Shown here piece after piece: positions 47,398 through 58,373 of a stretch of DNA of 64,000 nucleotides. Positions within the stretch are counted from its first letter, which is position 1. The number at the start of each line of letters is the position of its first letter. The notes beneath the pieces were generated by a model. That model ran no database searches. It was not told where the DNA came from and worked only from the letters and a program-made list of their open reading frames with translations. Origin of the DNA: Lentisphaeria bacterium (GTDB lineage: Bacteria; Verrucomicrobiota; Lentisphaeria; Victivallales; Victivallaceae); contig CP091727.1 of assembly GCA_022009855.1 (NCBI GenBank), positions 620,001-684,000 on the forward strand. The letters run 5' to 3'. The translations under genes and the position numbers were made by a program.

Positions 47398-48480
47398 ATG
47401 AGTGAGAAACCATCTTTCACGTCGGAGTATGAAGAGATCGCCCGGAAGGCGTGGCGGGTGTTTCGGCGGACCCACGGCCTGAACTCCTACGCGTCGATTC
47501 TGGCGCTGGCCGCCTGGGAACGGATCGGCAAGTTCACCCGGAACGACGCGATTCTCGAGGAATCGAAACAGCTGGCGCGGGAGTACCTTTCCGGCCATGT
47601 TCCGTCGGTTTCCGGCGCCTACAACTCCTACATCTATCAGCAGGGAGGAAACGCCACCGCCTGGCTGCTGGCGCGCGGCTACCTGCCGGAAGCCGAGCAG
47701 ATTCTGGTCGCGGCGGCCGAACGGCTCTGCCGGGAGTTTCCGCGTGACGACGAAGGGCTCTTCATCCACCCGAACCGTACGGACAATCTCCTCTGGATCG
47801 ATACGGTCTTCGGCGTCTGCCCCTTTCTGGTCTGGGTCGGCAGGGCGACGGGGCGAAACGAGTTCATCGAGGAAAGCGTCCATCAGATGCTCGGCCATCA
47901 CCGGGCGCTGTTCGACCCGGCGACGAAACTCTACCATCAGGCACGGTTCGGCGGAAAGCTCTCCGCCGTCTGGAGCCGCGGCGTCGGCTGGGGCGTGTAC
48001 GCGCTGGCCGAACTTTGCTACGATCTGCCGCAGGAATTCCCCCGGCGCGACGAGGTGCGGGATGCGTTCCGCGCAGTGATCGACGGCTGTCTCGCAGTGC
48101 AGGATGCCGACGGCATGTTTCACCAGTGCATGGAGGATTCCGGCAGCTATCCGGAGAGTTCCGGCACCGGACTCGTCCTCTACGGCATGGGGCGCGGCAT
48201 CAAGAACGGTTCGCTCGACCGCAAAAAGATGGTCGAACCCTTCCTGCGCGGACTGCACGGCCTCCTGCGCTGCATCGCGCTGGACGGTTCGATCTACCAC
48301 TGCTGCACCGGCTGTCTTGCGCCGGGGGAGGCAACGATCGCTTCCTACGCGATGCATCCGTGGAAATGCAACGACATCCACGCCGCCGGACCGGTCATTC
48401 TCGCCTTCGGGCAGGCCGAACAACTGTATCGCAACCAGCTGATCCCCTCGTTTGACGAGGCGATGAACGAGGAGAGATAA
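47398..48480 (+). CDS. GH105 unsaturated rhamnogalacturonyl/glucuronyl hydrolase
   Basis: 360 residues, intact, no signal peptide, so cytosolic. (alpha/alpha)6 barrel of GH105/GH88: GAYNSYIYQQGGNATAWLLARG, NRTDNLLWIDTVFGVCPFLVWVGRATG (general-acid Asp), YHQARFGGKLSAVWSRGVGWGVYALAEL (W.RG.GW block), MFHQCMEDSGSYPESSGTGLVLYGMGRGI. It removes the terminal unsaturated uronic acid from oligosaccharides made by pectate or other polysaccharide lyases. First gene of an operon whose products carry the released sugar acid further. Confidence 0.88.
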   Translation: MSEKPSFTSEYEEIARKAWRVFRRTHGLNSYASILALAAWERIGKFTRNDAILEESKQLAREYLSGHVPSVSGAYNSYIYQQGGNATAWLLARGYLPEAEQILVAAAERLCREFPRDDEGLFIHPNRTDNLLWIDTVFGVCPFLVWVGRATGRNEFIEESVHQMLGHHRALFDPATKLYHQARFGGKLSAVWSRGVGWGVYALAELCYDLPQEFPRRDEVRDAFRAVIDGCLAVQDADGMFHQCMEDSGSYPESSGTGLVLYGMGRGIKNGSLDRKKMVEPFLRGLHGLLRCIALDGSIYHCCTGCLAPGEATIASYAMHPWKCNDIHAAGPVILAFGQAEQLYRNQLIPSFDEAMNEER

Positions 48481-48481
48481 A

Positions 48482-49153
48482 ATGATTTCCAAACCAACCG
48501 TATCCGACACCGAACTGCGCGAACGTTACCTGAAGCTCTATTCCGGCGCCGTCAACGACATTCTCCGCTTCGACTACAAGATGCACGCGGCGCTTCCTTC
48601 GGAATACCATCCGTTGAACCGCGACATGAAGCTCTGCGGCCGCGCCTTCACCATCAAAGGCGCGCCGGACATCACCACCGACGGTGAATTTGAAATGCGC
48701 GCCGAAATGCTCGAAGCGCTTCCGGCGGAGAGCATCGTCATGTGGGACTGTACCGGCGACACCGTCACCGCCCAGTGGGGCGAAGTGATGACGATGGCGG
48801 CCCGGCGGAACGGCTGCCGCGGCGCATTCGTCAACGGAATTCGCGATACGGAAGCGATTCTCGCGCAGAACTTTCCAGTCTTTCTCAAATACCGCACCAA
48901 CGTGGGAATGCTGGGGCGGTTCCGCATGTACTACTATCAGAAACCGATCCGGATCGGCGAGATCGTCATCCATCCCGGCGACTGGATCTTCGGCGACATC
49001 GACGGCGCGATCCGGATTCCGGCGGAAATCACCCTCGACGTGCTGGAAAAGGCGGAGGCGCTGCTGCTCAAGGAGGAGGGAATCCGCGGCATGGTCAACT
49101 CCGGTATGAAGCCGACCGAAGTGGTCGCCAATGGAGGATACTTTTTAAAATGA
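48482..49153 (+). CDS. RraA-like / HMG-aldolase-type protein
   Basis: Starts two bases after the GH105 stop. 223 residues, intact. IKGAPDITTDGEFEMRAEMLEALPAESIVMWDCTG, WGEVMTMAARRNGCRGAFVNGIRDTEAI (G-x20-R-D core) and FGDIDGAIRIPAEI are RraA-fold signatures shared with 4-hydroxy-4-methyl-2-oxoglutarate/oxaloacetate-type aldolases. Within a sugar-acid operon an aldolase or lyase role on a keto acid is more likely than RNase E control. Confidence 0.8.
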   Translation: MISKPTVSDTELRERYLKLYSGAVNDILRFDYKMHAALPSEYHPLNRDMKLCGRAFTIKGAPDITTDGEFEMRAEMLEALPAESIVMWDCTGDTVTAQWGEVMTMAARRNGCRGAFVNGIRDTEAILAQNFPVFLKYRTNVGMLGRFRMYYYQKPIRIGEIVIHPGDWIFGDIDGAIRIPAEITLDVLEKAEALLLKEEGIRGMVNSGMKPTEVVANGGYFLK

Positions 49154-50174
49154 GAGCCGCTCAATACATCCGCCCCGGCAGAATCGAGTGCCGGGAGATT
49201 CCCGACACGGTTCCCGGTCCCGGCGAAGTGACCATCGCCGTGGAATATTGCGGCATCTGCGGCACCGACGTCCACATCTTCAAAGGCCATATGGATCAAC
49301 GGGTTCACCCGCCTCAGGCGGTCGGCCACGAGATGAGCGGAAAAATTCTCCGCCTCGGCGACGGGGTGACGGAATTCCGGATCGGCGACGCGGTGACCGT
49401 GCGCCCGCTGGACAACTGCGGCAGCTGCAACACCTGCCGCGCGGGATTCACCCACATCTGCGAGAAGCTGAAATTTCTCGGCATCGAGACGCCCGGCGCA
49501 TTCGCTGAAGAGTGGGTGGTTCCGGCCCGGCTGCTCCACCGTCTGCCGGACAACATGCCGATGGATCTCGCGCGCTGGTGGAACCGGCGGCGGTCGCCTG
49601 TCACGACGTCCGGCGCTCCGGTTTGAAGAAGGATGATTTCGTCGTGGTCAACGGCGGCGGGCCGATCGGCATGCTGATCGCGCTCACCGCGCGCAAGGCG
49701 GGCGGACAAGTCACCGTGATCGAAATCAACCCCGCCCGGCTCCGGCTCGCCCGCGAGCTCGGCTTCGCCGTCATCGATCCAAAGGCGGAGGAGGCGGTCG
49801 CGTGCATCCGCCGGGAGACCGGCGGTTCCGGCGCCGACGTGGTGTTCGAAGTGACCGGCTCCGAAGCGGGGGCGCGGCTGATCACCGAAGCGGCGCGGCC
49901 GCGGGGAACCATCGTCATGGTGGCGATCTATCCGGCGCCGGTGCCGGTGGATCTGCACAAGTTCTTCTGGAAGGAGCTCACCATGACCGGCGCGCGGGTC
50001 TACGAACAGGAGGATTTCGAGCGGGCGATTGCGCTGGTGGCGGCACAGGAGCTGCCGTTCGACCGGCTGATCAGCCGGGTTTTCCCGCTGGAGGAGCTGC
50101 AGAATGCATTCGAATATCTCGGGCAGGCGCCCGATGCGATGAAGATATTGATCCGTTGCCGGAAGGAGGCGTGA
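49150..50174 (+). CDS. Zinc-dependent alcohol dehydrogenase (MDR superfamily)
   Basis: Overlaps the RraA-like gene by 4 bp. GICGTDVHIFKG (catalytic Zn Cys), GHEMSGKI (Zn His), CGSCNTCRAGFTHIC (structural Zn cysteines), then after a frame correction near 49577 ALVEPAAVACHDV, VVNGGGPIGMLIALTARKAGGQVTVIEI (Rossmann NAD site) and PLEELQNAFEYL. About 341 residues. Similar to threonine/sorbitol dehydrogenases; likely oxidises a hydroxyl of a sugar or sugar acid in this pathway. Confidence 0.82.
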
Positions 50175-50176
50175 AC

Positions 50177-50941
50177 ATGATTCTCGATCAATTCAAACTC
50201 GACGGCAAAACCGCCGTCGTCACCGGCTGTTCCCGCGGCATCGGTCAAGGGATCGCCATCGGACTGGCCGAAGCGGGCGCGGACATCATCGGCGTCTCCG
50301 CCACGCTGCGGCCGGGAAGTGAAACCGAACAAAAGGTGCGCACGCTCGGGCGCAAGTTCACGCCGTACCAATGCGACTTCTCCGACCGGGCGGCGCTCTA
50401 CCGGTGGATCGCCGCGGTCAAGGCGGAACAGCCGCCGATCGACATCCTCTTCAACAACGCCGGAACCATCCTGCGGAAACCCGCGGCGGAGCATCCGGAT
50501 GAATATTGGGATAAAGTGCTGGAAATCAACCTTTCGTCGCAGTTCGTCCTCGCCCGGGAATTCGGCCGCGACATGGTCGAGCGCCGGTCGGGCAAGATCA
50601 TCTTCACCTGTTCGCTGCTGACCTTTCAGGGGGGAATCAACGTGCCGGGCTACGCGGCGAGCAAGGCGGGCGTCGGCGAACTGGTGATGGCGCTCGCGAA
50701 CGAATGGGCGAAGTACGGGGTCAACGTCAACGGCATTGCGCCGGGTTACATCGCGACCGACAACACACAGGCGCTGCGCGACGACCCGGAACGCAGCCGG
50801 GCGATTCTCGAACGGATTCCGGCCGGGCGCTGGGGCACGCCGGAGGATTTCAAAGGGGTGGCGGTCTTTCTCGCCTCCCGGGCGAGCGATTACGTCAACG
50901 GGTCGATCTATCTGGTCGACGGTGGCTGGATGGGCCGATAA
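50177..50941 (+). CDS. kduD: KduD-like 2-dehydro-3-deoxy-D-gluconate 5-dehydrogenase
   Basis: 254 residues, intact, GGAGGC upstream. SDR: KTAVVTGCSRGIGQGIA (Gly-rich NAD site), NNAG, catalytic Ser in FTCSLLTFQGG, YAASK (Tyr/Lys). FKLDGKTAVVTG, GYIATDNTQALRDDPERSRAILERIPAGRWGTPEDFKG and VDGGWMGR are characteristic of KduD. It would interconvert 3-deoxy-D-glycero-2,5-hexodiulosonate and KDG after GH105 releases unsaturated uronate. No KduI is in view. Confidence 0.8.
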   Translation: MILDQFKLDGKTAVVTGCSRGIGQGIAIGLAEAGADIIGVSATLRPGSETEQKVRTLGRKFTPYQCDFSDRAALYRWIAAVKAEQPPIDILFNNAGTILRKPAAEHPDEYWDKVLEINLSSQFVLAREFGRDMVERRSGKIIFTCSLLTFQGGINVPGYAASKAGVGELVMALANEWAKYGVNVNGIAPGYIATDNTQALRDDPERSRAILERIPAGRWGTPEDFKGVAVFLASRASDYVNGSIYLVDGGWMGR

Positions 50942-50954
50942 GGAGAAACAGAAG

Positions 50955-51939
50955 ATGAAAAAATTTCCCTTCTTTCGCTGGGGAAAATCGCCGACGCGGC
51001 AGCCCGCGCCCGGATCGCCGAACATTGCGACATCACCGAAATCGAGGAGATCAGCGAAGAGGCGCTGCTGCATCACCTGCCGGGATACGAAGCGGTGATC
51101 GTGCCGTTCACGGCGCAGATGCTGGTCACTGAGCGGGTGATCGATGCGGCGCCGCAGCTCCGGCTGATCGCCTCGACCTACGGCGGCACGCGGCAGAACA
51201 TCGCCGATCTGTACGCGCTCCGGAAAGGGATCACGGTGATCCACACCGGCGCTTCCCGGGAACGGCCGATGGCGGAATACACGCTGGCGCTGGTGCTCAC
51301 TTCGCTGTTGCGGATCGCCGACTACCATCATGATATGATTTCGGGGAAGCGTGGCCGCGGTTCAAATATCCGCGCACGCGGATTCTCTTCCAGCGCAAGG
51401 TGGCGGTGATCGGCTTCGGGCGGATCGGCGGGGCGATCGTGCGGCTCTTCCGGAACTTCACAAACAATTTGTCCGTAGTGTCGCGCCATCTCACCAGCGA
51501 AGAGGCGGTGGCGGCAGGAGTGAAGAAAGTGTCGCTCGACGAGGCGTTCCACGACAACGAGATCATCATTCTGGCGGGAGGAAGCAATTCCGACACCTTC
51601 CACATGGTTGGAGCGGAACAGTTTGCGGTGATGCAGGAGGATGCGTTGTTCGTGAACATCGCGCGGGGAAAGATGGTGGATCAATCCGCAATGATCGAAG
51701 CGGCGAAGGCAAAGCGGATCTTCCTCGCGCTCGACGTCTTCGAGAACGAGCCGTTGGAGAGCGATTCCCCGCTGCGGACGATGGAGCGGGTCCTGCTGAC
51801 GCCGCACCGGGCGAACAATTCGATCGAGTTCGAGCAGCGCTGGAACTGCCTTGCCGACGAGATCGGGCGCTTCGCCGCGGGCGAGCGGCCGGAATCGGCG
51901 CTGACCGTCGAGCGGGCCGTTGCAATGAGCGAATCTTAA
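50955..51939 (+). CDS. D-isomer-specific 2-hydroxyacid dehydrogenase
   Basis: AGGAGAAAC before the ATG. With corrections near 50985 and 51350 the product is about 327 residues: HCDITEIEEISEEALLHHLPGYEAVIV, LRLIASTYGGTRQNIADLYALRKGI, VAVIGFGRIGGAIVRLF (Rossmann), FVNIARGKMVDQSAM (catalytic Arg), LALDVFENEPLESDSPL (Glu) and LLTPHRANNS (His). Likely reduces a 2-keto acid from the operon's pathway or oxidises the matching hydroxy acid. Last gene of the operon. Confidence 0.8.
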
Positions 51940-51948
51940 TCTAAGAAA

Positions 51949-51961
51949 GTAAAGCGTTTAC
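51949..51961. promoter_or_regulatory. Short palindrome before the third pseudopilin gene
   Basis: GTAAAGCGTTTAC, resembling half-sites of LacI-family operators, 38 bp upstream of the start. Weak evidence. Confidence 0.3.
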
Positions 51962-51999
51962 GACATCGTACAGACGTTTTTCAATTTTCAGGAGGCAAC

Positions 52000-52833
52000 A
52001 TGGCGGACTTTAAACGTTACAATGTAACACAAAGGTTTGACGGGGAAAAATTTTACTCTAATTGAACTCCTTATAGTTATAGCAATTATCGCGATTCTGG
52101 CGGCATTGCTTCTTCCTGCGCTGAACAAAGCGCGGGACAAAGGGAAAATGATACGATGTGCATCCAATCAGAAACAGATTGGGACAGCGCTGCACATGTA
52201 TGCTCAGGATTTTGGTGATATCGTGACGCTCTATATTGCCCGAGGTATATACCCGGTTACTTATGCCGCCCTGCTGTCAAACAAACTGCGCGAATTTTAC
52301 GGGTTGAATCATTACGGATTAAGCACAAATTATCTCGACTCCCTGGATGTTTTATGTGTCCAAGTATTCTGCCGTTCGGACCTGCTCCGAAAAAAGGTTT
52401 CGATGGCGGCCCTCGTTCCACTTACACCAAAGGTGTAAACAACCTCGCCATCTATGGGACAGTCCCAAATGGGGAAGGGCATCCGCTCACGCAGGAAGAC
52501 GTCAGTACCGACCCATTCGTATACAGGGGAGAACCTGATAAAAATAGTTTTATTGCTCCGCTGCACAGTATTAAGTCACCATCCAAATTTTTCGCGCTGG
52601 GATGTTCCTATGCAACGGCACAGGACTGTCAATGGTATTCGATCAGTTTTACAGCCGCATATGCCGGAATCATGATGATCCATAACGGGAAAGCGAATAT
52701 TCTATGGATCGATGGGCATGTTGACAGCAACAGCGCCGGCGACATTGTCGAAAAAACGCGAATCGGTCTGGACTCAAAATATAAGAACGGCTGTTATTTC
52801 GACAAAGCCATGTTTCCCCGTAAATACAATTGA
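52000..52833 (+). CDS. Pseudopilin (prepilin-type N-terminal cleavage domain)
   Basis: AGGAGG precedes ATG 52000 (MADFKRYNVTQRF). A shift at the GGGGAAAAA run (52042-52050) leads to GKNFTLIELLIVIAIIAILAALLLPALNKAR. A second shift near 52345 (T4) joins MCPSILPFGPAPKKG, TAAYAGIMMIHNGKANILWIDGHV (the DGH strand) and the C-terminus MFPRKYN. About 277 residues. Precedes the beta-helix and glycosidase genes as the other pseudopilins do. Confidence 0.75.
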
Positions 52834-52974
52834 CACCGACAGTGACAAGTGCCCCCTTTAAAACATGTTTACCACCTGGGCAATGGCTGTCAGTGAAAAA
52901 ACAATTCGTCCACAACGCAAAAGCTTGATCGAATTGGAATCAAAAATACTTATTTGATGAGAAAGAATTAAGAC

Positions 52975-54768
52975 ATGGAAAACAGGATCTTGGCATTTTT
53001 TTTCTGCATTATCACCGGCAGCGTATTTGCCTCGGAACTCTACGTAAACTGTAACGCTTCGGCGGCGGGAGATGGCTCAAAAACAGCCCCATTTGCAACA
53101 ATTCAGCAGGCAGCCGATTGTGTTAATCCCGGCGACACAGTAATCATCATGCCCGGAGTCTATTTTGAATCGGTCAAGCTGAAACGCTTCCGGGCAGCCG
53201 GGGAAACCCATCACCTTCCGGGCAGATAAAATCAAGAGGAGAAGAGTGATTCTCTCGGGAGCGGATCCGGACATTCGGAACAAGAAAAAACAATGGACAC
53301 TTTTTGATACGGAAAGGCAAATATATTCCATCCCGTATGATGCTATGGAACCGAGCCGGGTATTGTACGATGAGGTCGATCTTTACCCCTACCGCTCGCT
53401 TGATGCGCTCAAAACGCTGGAAGCCATTCCCGGGATACCGGGACCGCGGCACGGATTTGTTCAAGAGAACGGCAAACTTTTCATCCGGCTGCGCCAGGAT
53501 GGCAAATACGGTTCCGTCAATCCCAATCATCATGTCATAGCGGTCGCCCCTTCGTCAAGGAACGGATTAAATAAAAAAAACACCCGGGCCTACAATTTCG
53601 GACTTCTGGGAGGAGAGGGGCAAGACCTTCATGTAGTCCTTGACGGCCTGACATTTGAAACTCCAGGCATCGCAGCAGTCTACGTTGACGGAAATCACGC
53701 CGTAATCCGTAACGCACTCTTTCTGGGGTGCTGGCAAGGGGGCGTGGTTGGAAAGGCCCGGGAAAGAAGCAGTTCCAATGTAACACTGGAGTTCAGCGAA
53801 TTTCACAGCTTCCCGATTTATCAGGATGCCCAGGAACTGACGGTTGAGGTAAAAGACGGGAAACGCCACATCGATCCACAAAAAAACGTCTCCATTGGTG
53901 GGTACATAAGAGCCGTCGACTCAACGGTGCGATCACTCCTTATGAATATGGAATTGTCTCCGGAATAGGGAAATCATGGACCATCCGCAACTGTTATATT
54001 CATGATGCTTTTGAAGCGATTGCAAATTCAGACGGCGACCACATGATTTTTGAAGAAAACCGCTGTGAAAGGCTGATAGATAATGGAGTCGAGCTGGAGA
54101 ACCATGGCCGGCACTGTCACATCCGACGCAATTATTTCATAGACATTTTTCAGGCAATCTCCATGCAGCCGCTGCGCGGCCATCCATGGCCGGGTCCCAA
54201 TTACGTCTACCAGAACATCTTCTATCGTACTCCGGAAGATCGGGTGTGGCGTGGTAGTGCTTTCAAGATTGGAATTCAGAGGCGCATGTGGAACAGCTCA
54301 AAATATCCCTACCTGAAAGGAGATTCCTGGAAACATCAGAGTATTCCCGGGCTGCTGATTTTCAACAATACTATAATAGAACCTAACGACGTTGTTTTTG
54401 CCGATTTGGAAAGGTACCAAAAATTGACAATATATCATTTTACAATAATTTAGTTGTTTCCCCTTCTGGGGTGGGGCAGTCGGAAGACCAAAGAGACAGG
54501 CGGAGGATTCTACCATTTCAGTTACGCCGGCAATCGTCTGGCAATCACCCGACAGAAGGTGGAAAGTATGCCGTCGTCAGTGTGCAATCAGCTCTATTCC
54601 CCTGAACAGGTTTTACCGGGATGGGAGAAGAACCAGATTATCCCTGAAAAATTTGAACCTGCGGTTCCGTTCGAAAACGCTCCCCGGCAGTTCCGATATG
54701 TCGGAGCGCTCCAATCGCCGGATGATTCTTTTGCCGCCAATGTCGGAGTACAGGAAGCGCGGGAATAA
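52975..54768 (+). CDS. Exported right-handed parallel beta-helix protein (pectate-lyase-like)
   Basis: Signal peptide MENRILAFFFCIITGSVFASE, then LYVNCNASAAGDGSKTAPFATIQQAADCVNPGDTVIIMPGVY, the DUF1565-type start of beta-helix enzymes. Later coils: LDGLTFETPGIAAVYVDGNHAVIRNALFLGCWQGG, SWTIRNCYIHDAFEAIANSDGDHMIFEENRCERL, HCHIRRNYFIDIFQAISMQPLRG. Corrections near 53205, 53930 and 54420-54460. About 597 residues. Likely a secreted polysaccharide lyase or isomerase-type enzyme; together with GH105 and KduD it suggests pectin-like substrates. Confidence 0.7.
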
Positions 54769-54838
54769 TGATGGGAATGCAAAATCTCGAAACGTGTCGA
54801 AAATTCTCTCTGTGTAAAATAAAGGAGGAAGGTTCTCC

Positions 54839-55788
54839 ATGAAAAACGGCAACTGGTATAAGTACGAAGGCAATCCAGTCATGGGAGGACCGGAAACCGG
54901 AACATGCTACGATGTGGATGTTCGTTTCGAGGATGAGCTGTACAAGATGAATTTCACCTGGCGGCCTCATCGCAGCATTGCTCAAAGCGAAAGTCCGGAC
55001 GGCATTCACTGGAGTGCCTTTGAAATCCTGTTGTCTCCCCGGTTCGACTCAGGCTGGGAAGATGCAGTTTCCAGAAGCTGCATCATCCGCCATGACGGTG
55101 AGTATTGGATGTGGTACTCCGGCATGGCCCGTGGTTATGCACGGATTGGACTGGCCAAAAGTCATGATGGTCATCACTTCGAACGCCAGACTATGGAACC
55201 AGTTTTAATCCCGGAACTGCCCTGGGAGAACAACACCGTTTACAATCCCTTTGTTCTGTTTGATGAAAAGCGTGCCCTCTTTCGCATGTGGTATGCGGGA
55301 GGTGAAATGTACGAACCCAATGCAATTGGCTATGCGGAAAGTCCCGATGGAATTCACTGGCGCAAATTTCCTGCAAATCCCATATTCATCAAAGGAGATT
55401 CCCGATGGGAACAGGCAAGAATCGGAGCCTGCGAAATCGTTCCGGACGAAAAGTATGGATACCTCATGTTTTACATCGGCTATCTTGATATCAACACCGC
55501 CTCAATCTGTATGGCCCACTCTCCTGACGGCGTGACTCGCTGGACTCGATTCCATGGCAATCCCATTGTGGAACCGGCCGCATTGTCCATGACGGAAACA
55601 CAACGCCTTGCGTTGCGCCCCGGGGGACAGGATGTCCTGACGCAAAATGGGATGCTGCCGCCTGCTACAAACCGTCCGTTGTGAAAGATGTGAAAAACAA
55701 GCGATGGCTGCTCTGGTACAACGGGAGAAATTGCCAAAACGAATATATCGGCCTGGCTATTCATGATGGTCTGGATTTAGAGTTGTAA
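54839..55788 (+). CDS. Five-bladed beta-propeller glycosidase-like protein (GH43/GH130-like), copy 2
   Basis: AAGGAGGAAGG precedes ATG 54839. Blades: FTWRPHRSIAQSESPDGIHWSAFE, YWMWYSGMARGYARIGLAKSHDGHHFE, RMWYAGGEMYEPNAIGYAESPDGIHW, YLMFYIGYLDINTASICMAHSPDG. A correction near 55600-55640 joins AACYKPSVVKDVKNKRWLLWYNGRNCQNEYIGLAIHDG. About 316 residues, cytosolic. Paralogue of 9535-10451 and again followed by the MGH1-like gene. Confidence 0.75.
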
Positions 55789-55837
55789 AATGCGCCAGGA
55801 ACTTCTACAATAACCAACCGCTGCATGGAATGACTGC

Positions 55838-57356
55838 ATGAGACATTTTATTGACAACAAAGTCGTCGCAGAATACTGCAATCGATTCAACGAGCAGGAT
55901 GAAGAACCATATCAAGGAGATATTCCCAATGCGGAAGCCGTGGATTTTTTAACAGCGGAAATTCCCCGTTGGGATTGTCCGGATCCGATATTTCGGGAAA
56001 TCTGGTATTTCCGCTGGTGGAGTTTTTCGCAAGCATATCCGTACCACTCCTTACGGGCGGATCATTCTTGAATTCATGCCCGATGTTCCCTGGGCCGGAG
56101 CGTTCAACTCCATCAGCTGCCCCGCGGCTCATCAGCTCCGGGAGGCCCGGTGGCTTAACGACAAGAGCGTTGCGGAAGAATATCTGCGCTTCTGGCTGAA
56201 TCCGGAATCCGGAGCTGACCCGCGCAAATACACTTTCGGGATAGCTTCAGCTTTGTTGGATACGGTCTCGATCACGAACAGCCCTTCCCTGGTATCGGAG
56301 CTCTACCAGGCTCTTTGCATGAACTACGCAGAATGGAAAAAAACGCATCTCCGCGCAAATGGGCTCTTTCGACAAAACGACGGTCGGGACGGCATGGAGT
56401 GCTCTATCGGCGGCAGTGGATATCGCGTTACGATCAACAGCTGTATGGCTGCGGAAGCAAATGCTCTTGCGACCATCAGCACTCAGCTCGGCAAGGAAAA
56501 AGCAGCGGCACAATATCGCACGGAGTCGGAAAAATTGCGTCGGCTGATCGAAACAAGACTCTGGAACGAAGAAAAAGAGTTTTTCATGACACGTCGGGAA
56601 GAAGATGAAAGCTTCGTCGACGTCCGGGAGCTTCATGGTTATACCCCATGGTACTACTTCCCCGACATGGCGGCGAAATATGATTGCGCATGGAAACAGC
56701 TTATCCATCCAGACGGCTTCCTTGCCCCCTATGGACCGACGACAGCGGAACGGAGACATCCGGGATTCAGAATCGCCAGAGACGGCCACGAATGCCAGTG
56801 GAACGGCCCTTCCTGGCCATTTGCAACGTCGGTTACCTTGACCGGGCTTGCTCATCTGCTTCAAAAACGGGAGAGCGCGGAGGTCAATCGGCGTTCTTTC
56901 TTTGAGACGCTTATCTGTTATACCCGAAGTCACTATTTACGGGAAAATGGTCGTACAATTCCCTGGATCGATGAAAATCTGGATCCGTTTACCGGAACAT
57001 GGCTCGCGCGGGAAATCATGTCTTCCTGGTTAAATTCCGGCATAAAACGTAGTTCCATGTTTCATGAACGAGGCAAAGACTACAGCCACTCCACATATGC
57101 CGATCTGATAATCCATGGACTCTGTGGCATAACCACAGATTCCCGGAAGAAAATCAGGATAAATCCGCTCCTTCCGGCTGAATGCTGGGACTATTTTCTT
57201 CTGGACGGAGTAAAAATATCAGGATACGATTTAACCGTGCAGTTTGATCGTGACGGCAGCCGCTATCAAAGAGGTAATGGACTGGCGGTTTATGTCGACG
57301 GAGTTGAAATAAGACGTTGTCCAGCCGGCTTGGGTACCATTGAGATATCATTGTGA
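55838..57356 (+). CDS. MGH1-like (alpha/alpha)6 glycosidase, copy 2
   Basis: MRHFIDNKVVAEYCNRFNEQDEEPYQGDIPNAEAVDFL, then after a T5 run (56023-56027) RKHIRTTPYGRIILEFMPDVPWAGAFNSISCPAAHQ onward in one frame. About 506 residues. Blocks shared with copy 1: RDGMECSIGGSGYRVTINS, GPTTAERRHPGF, HECQWNGPSWPFATSVTL, RTIPWIDENLDP and RGKDYSHSTYADLI. Family as for the mannosylglycerate hydrolase/trehalase-like barrels. A C-terminal beta domain ends YVDGVEIRRCPAGLG. Probably removes a sugar from an oligosaccharide processed with the neighbouring propeller enzyme. Confidence 0.78.
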
Positions 57357-57947
57357 TTCGCCAGGCATAAAAATGTTCGGACTTTTGCCGGGCAAACCTG
57401 TCGTCATGTTGCCGGTGATTTCCGGAGCGGCCCCCCGGGTCCTTTCCAGGACACCGGCCCTCCCCGAATTGTCTCGCACACGGTCTCCCGCCCCGATAAG
57501 GATGGCTTTTGCTCCGTTGAGGCGGAATTCAACGTTAGAACGCCGAGTGTGGGCTATCTCCTTTTTCGAGGCACACTGGCCGCGGAAAAGGAGCGGGGCC
57601 AGGTGGAAGTCAGGGGACTCGAATTCAAACCGGTTGAATAGCTGACACAGCATTTATCCGTCAATCCCTTGTGGCAACAGCTGGAGTCGACCGGGATCAA
57701 AAAGGAGAAAACTTGTCCCGGCGGTCGGAATGAAGGCAAACCCGGCTCCGCCCGGGTGCTCAATGTGTCGAATGCGGAAAAAGCTCCGGCCGTCACCCTC
57801 CTCACCGTCCTCCAGCCGCTGCGGAAAGGAGTTGCACCCCGGCCGGTCACACTGGAAGGAAATCGGCTTACCGTGGGAACAGATACATTTCATCTGGGAA
57901 ACGGAATTATGGAATGCAACGGACAGAAGGTCCCTTATCTGCATTAA
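57357..57947 (+). pseudogene. Decayed gene remnant
   Basis: The frame of the preceding gene stays open past its TGA through TFAGQTCRHVAGDFRSGP, SHTVSRPDKDGFCSVEAEFNVRTPSVGYLLFRG to TAG 57639, then again to TAA 57947 (VNPLWQQLESTGIKKEK, GSARVLNVSNAEKAPAVTLLTVLQPL). The composition is protein-like and beta-rich, like the C-terminal part of a heparinase or lyase-type protein, but no start exists. Probably the remains of a gene whose 5' part was replaced by the glycosidase pair. Confidence 0.45.
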
Positions 57948-57975
57948 ATCGGCCTCTTTCCAATTCGATTCGACA

Positions 57976-58017
57976 GGCGGCAACTGTTCCGAGGAAATCG
58001 TTGCCGCCATTTTTTTA
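57976..58017 (+). terminator. Intrinsic terminator (possibly bidirectional)
   Basis: GGCGGCAAC (57976-57984) pairs with GTTGCCGCC (58000-58008), followed by a T7 tract. Confidence 0.85.
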
Positions 58018-58021
58018 TTTT

Positions 58022-58249
58022 TCATGAAGATTCCGGAAATTCATTTGCTTTTTCGGCAGAAATGAAACATCCATCGCCATGATATTCCTGTTTTAAAAAC
58101 AGCCCGGTCTGCGGAAATTGTTCACGCAGGAGGAGAAAAACATCCAATCCCTCATGGTCGCTGCCATACCGTGCCGGCGACAATCCGGCACAGCCCGGGA
58201 ATTTCGATGCTGATTCGGATTCAGCGAAGCAGAGGAAGATGCAAAACAA
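58022..58249 (-). pseudogene. Possible gene fragment, converging
   Basis: 75-residue frame ending at the terminator: GCAGLSPARYGSDHEGLDVFLLLREQFPQTGLFLKQEYHGDGCFISAEK. The composition looks protein-like, perhaps the C-terminal end of a LacI/substrate-binding-type domain, but no complete gene lies upstream. The 60 bp to the next promoter hold nothing else. Confidence 0.3.
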
Positions 58250-58309
58250 TTGACACAGTCAAGTAAAAGGAATTTTTATATTTTTCCGGCTGCTCCGTTA
58301 TGAAAAATC

Positions 58310-58338
58310 TTGACAAAAGAGCAGATTCGATATATTGT
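58310..58338 (+). promoter_or_regulatory. Sigma-70 promoter of the GntR-fusion regulator
   Basis: TTGACA (58310-58315), 17-base spacer, TATTGT (58333-58338), 36 bp before the start. Confidence 0.7.
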
Positions 58339-58373
58339 AGAGTTCAGAGTCCCCGAGTTGCAGAGAATTGGCA

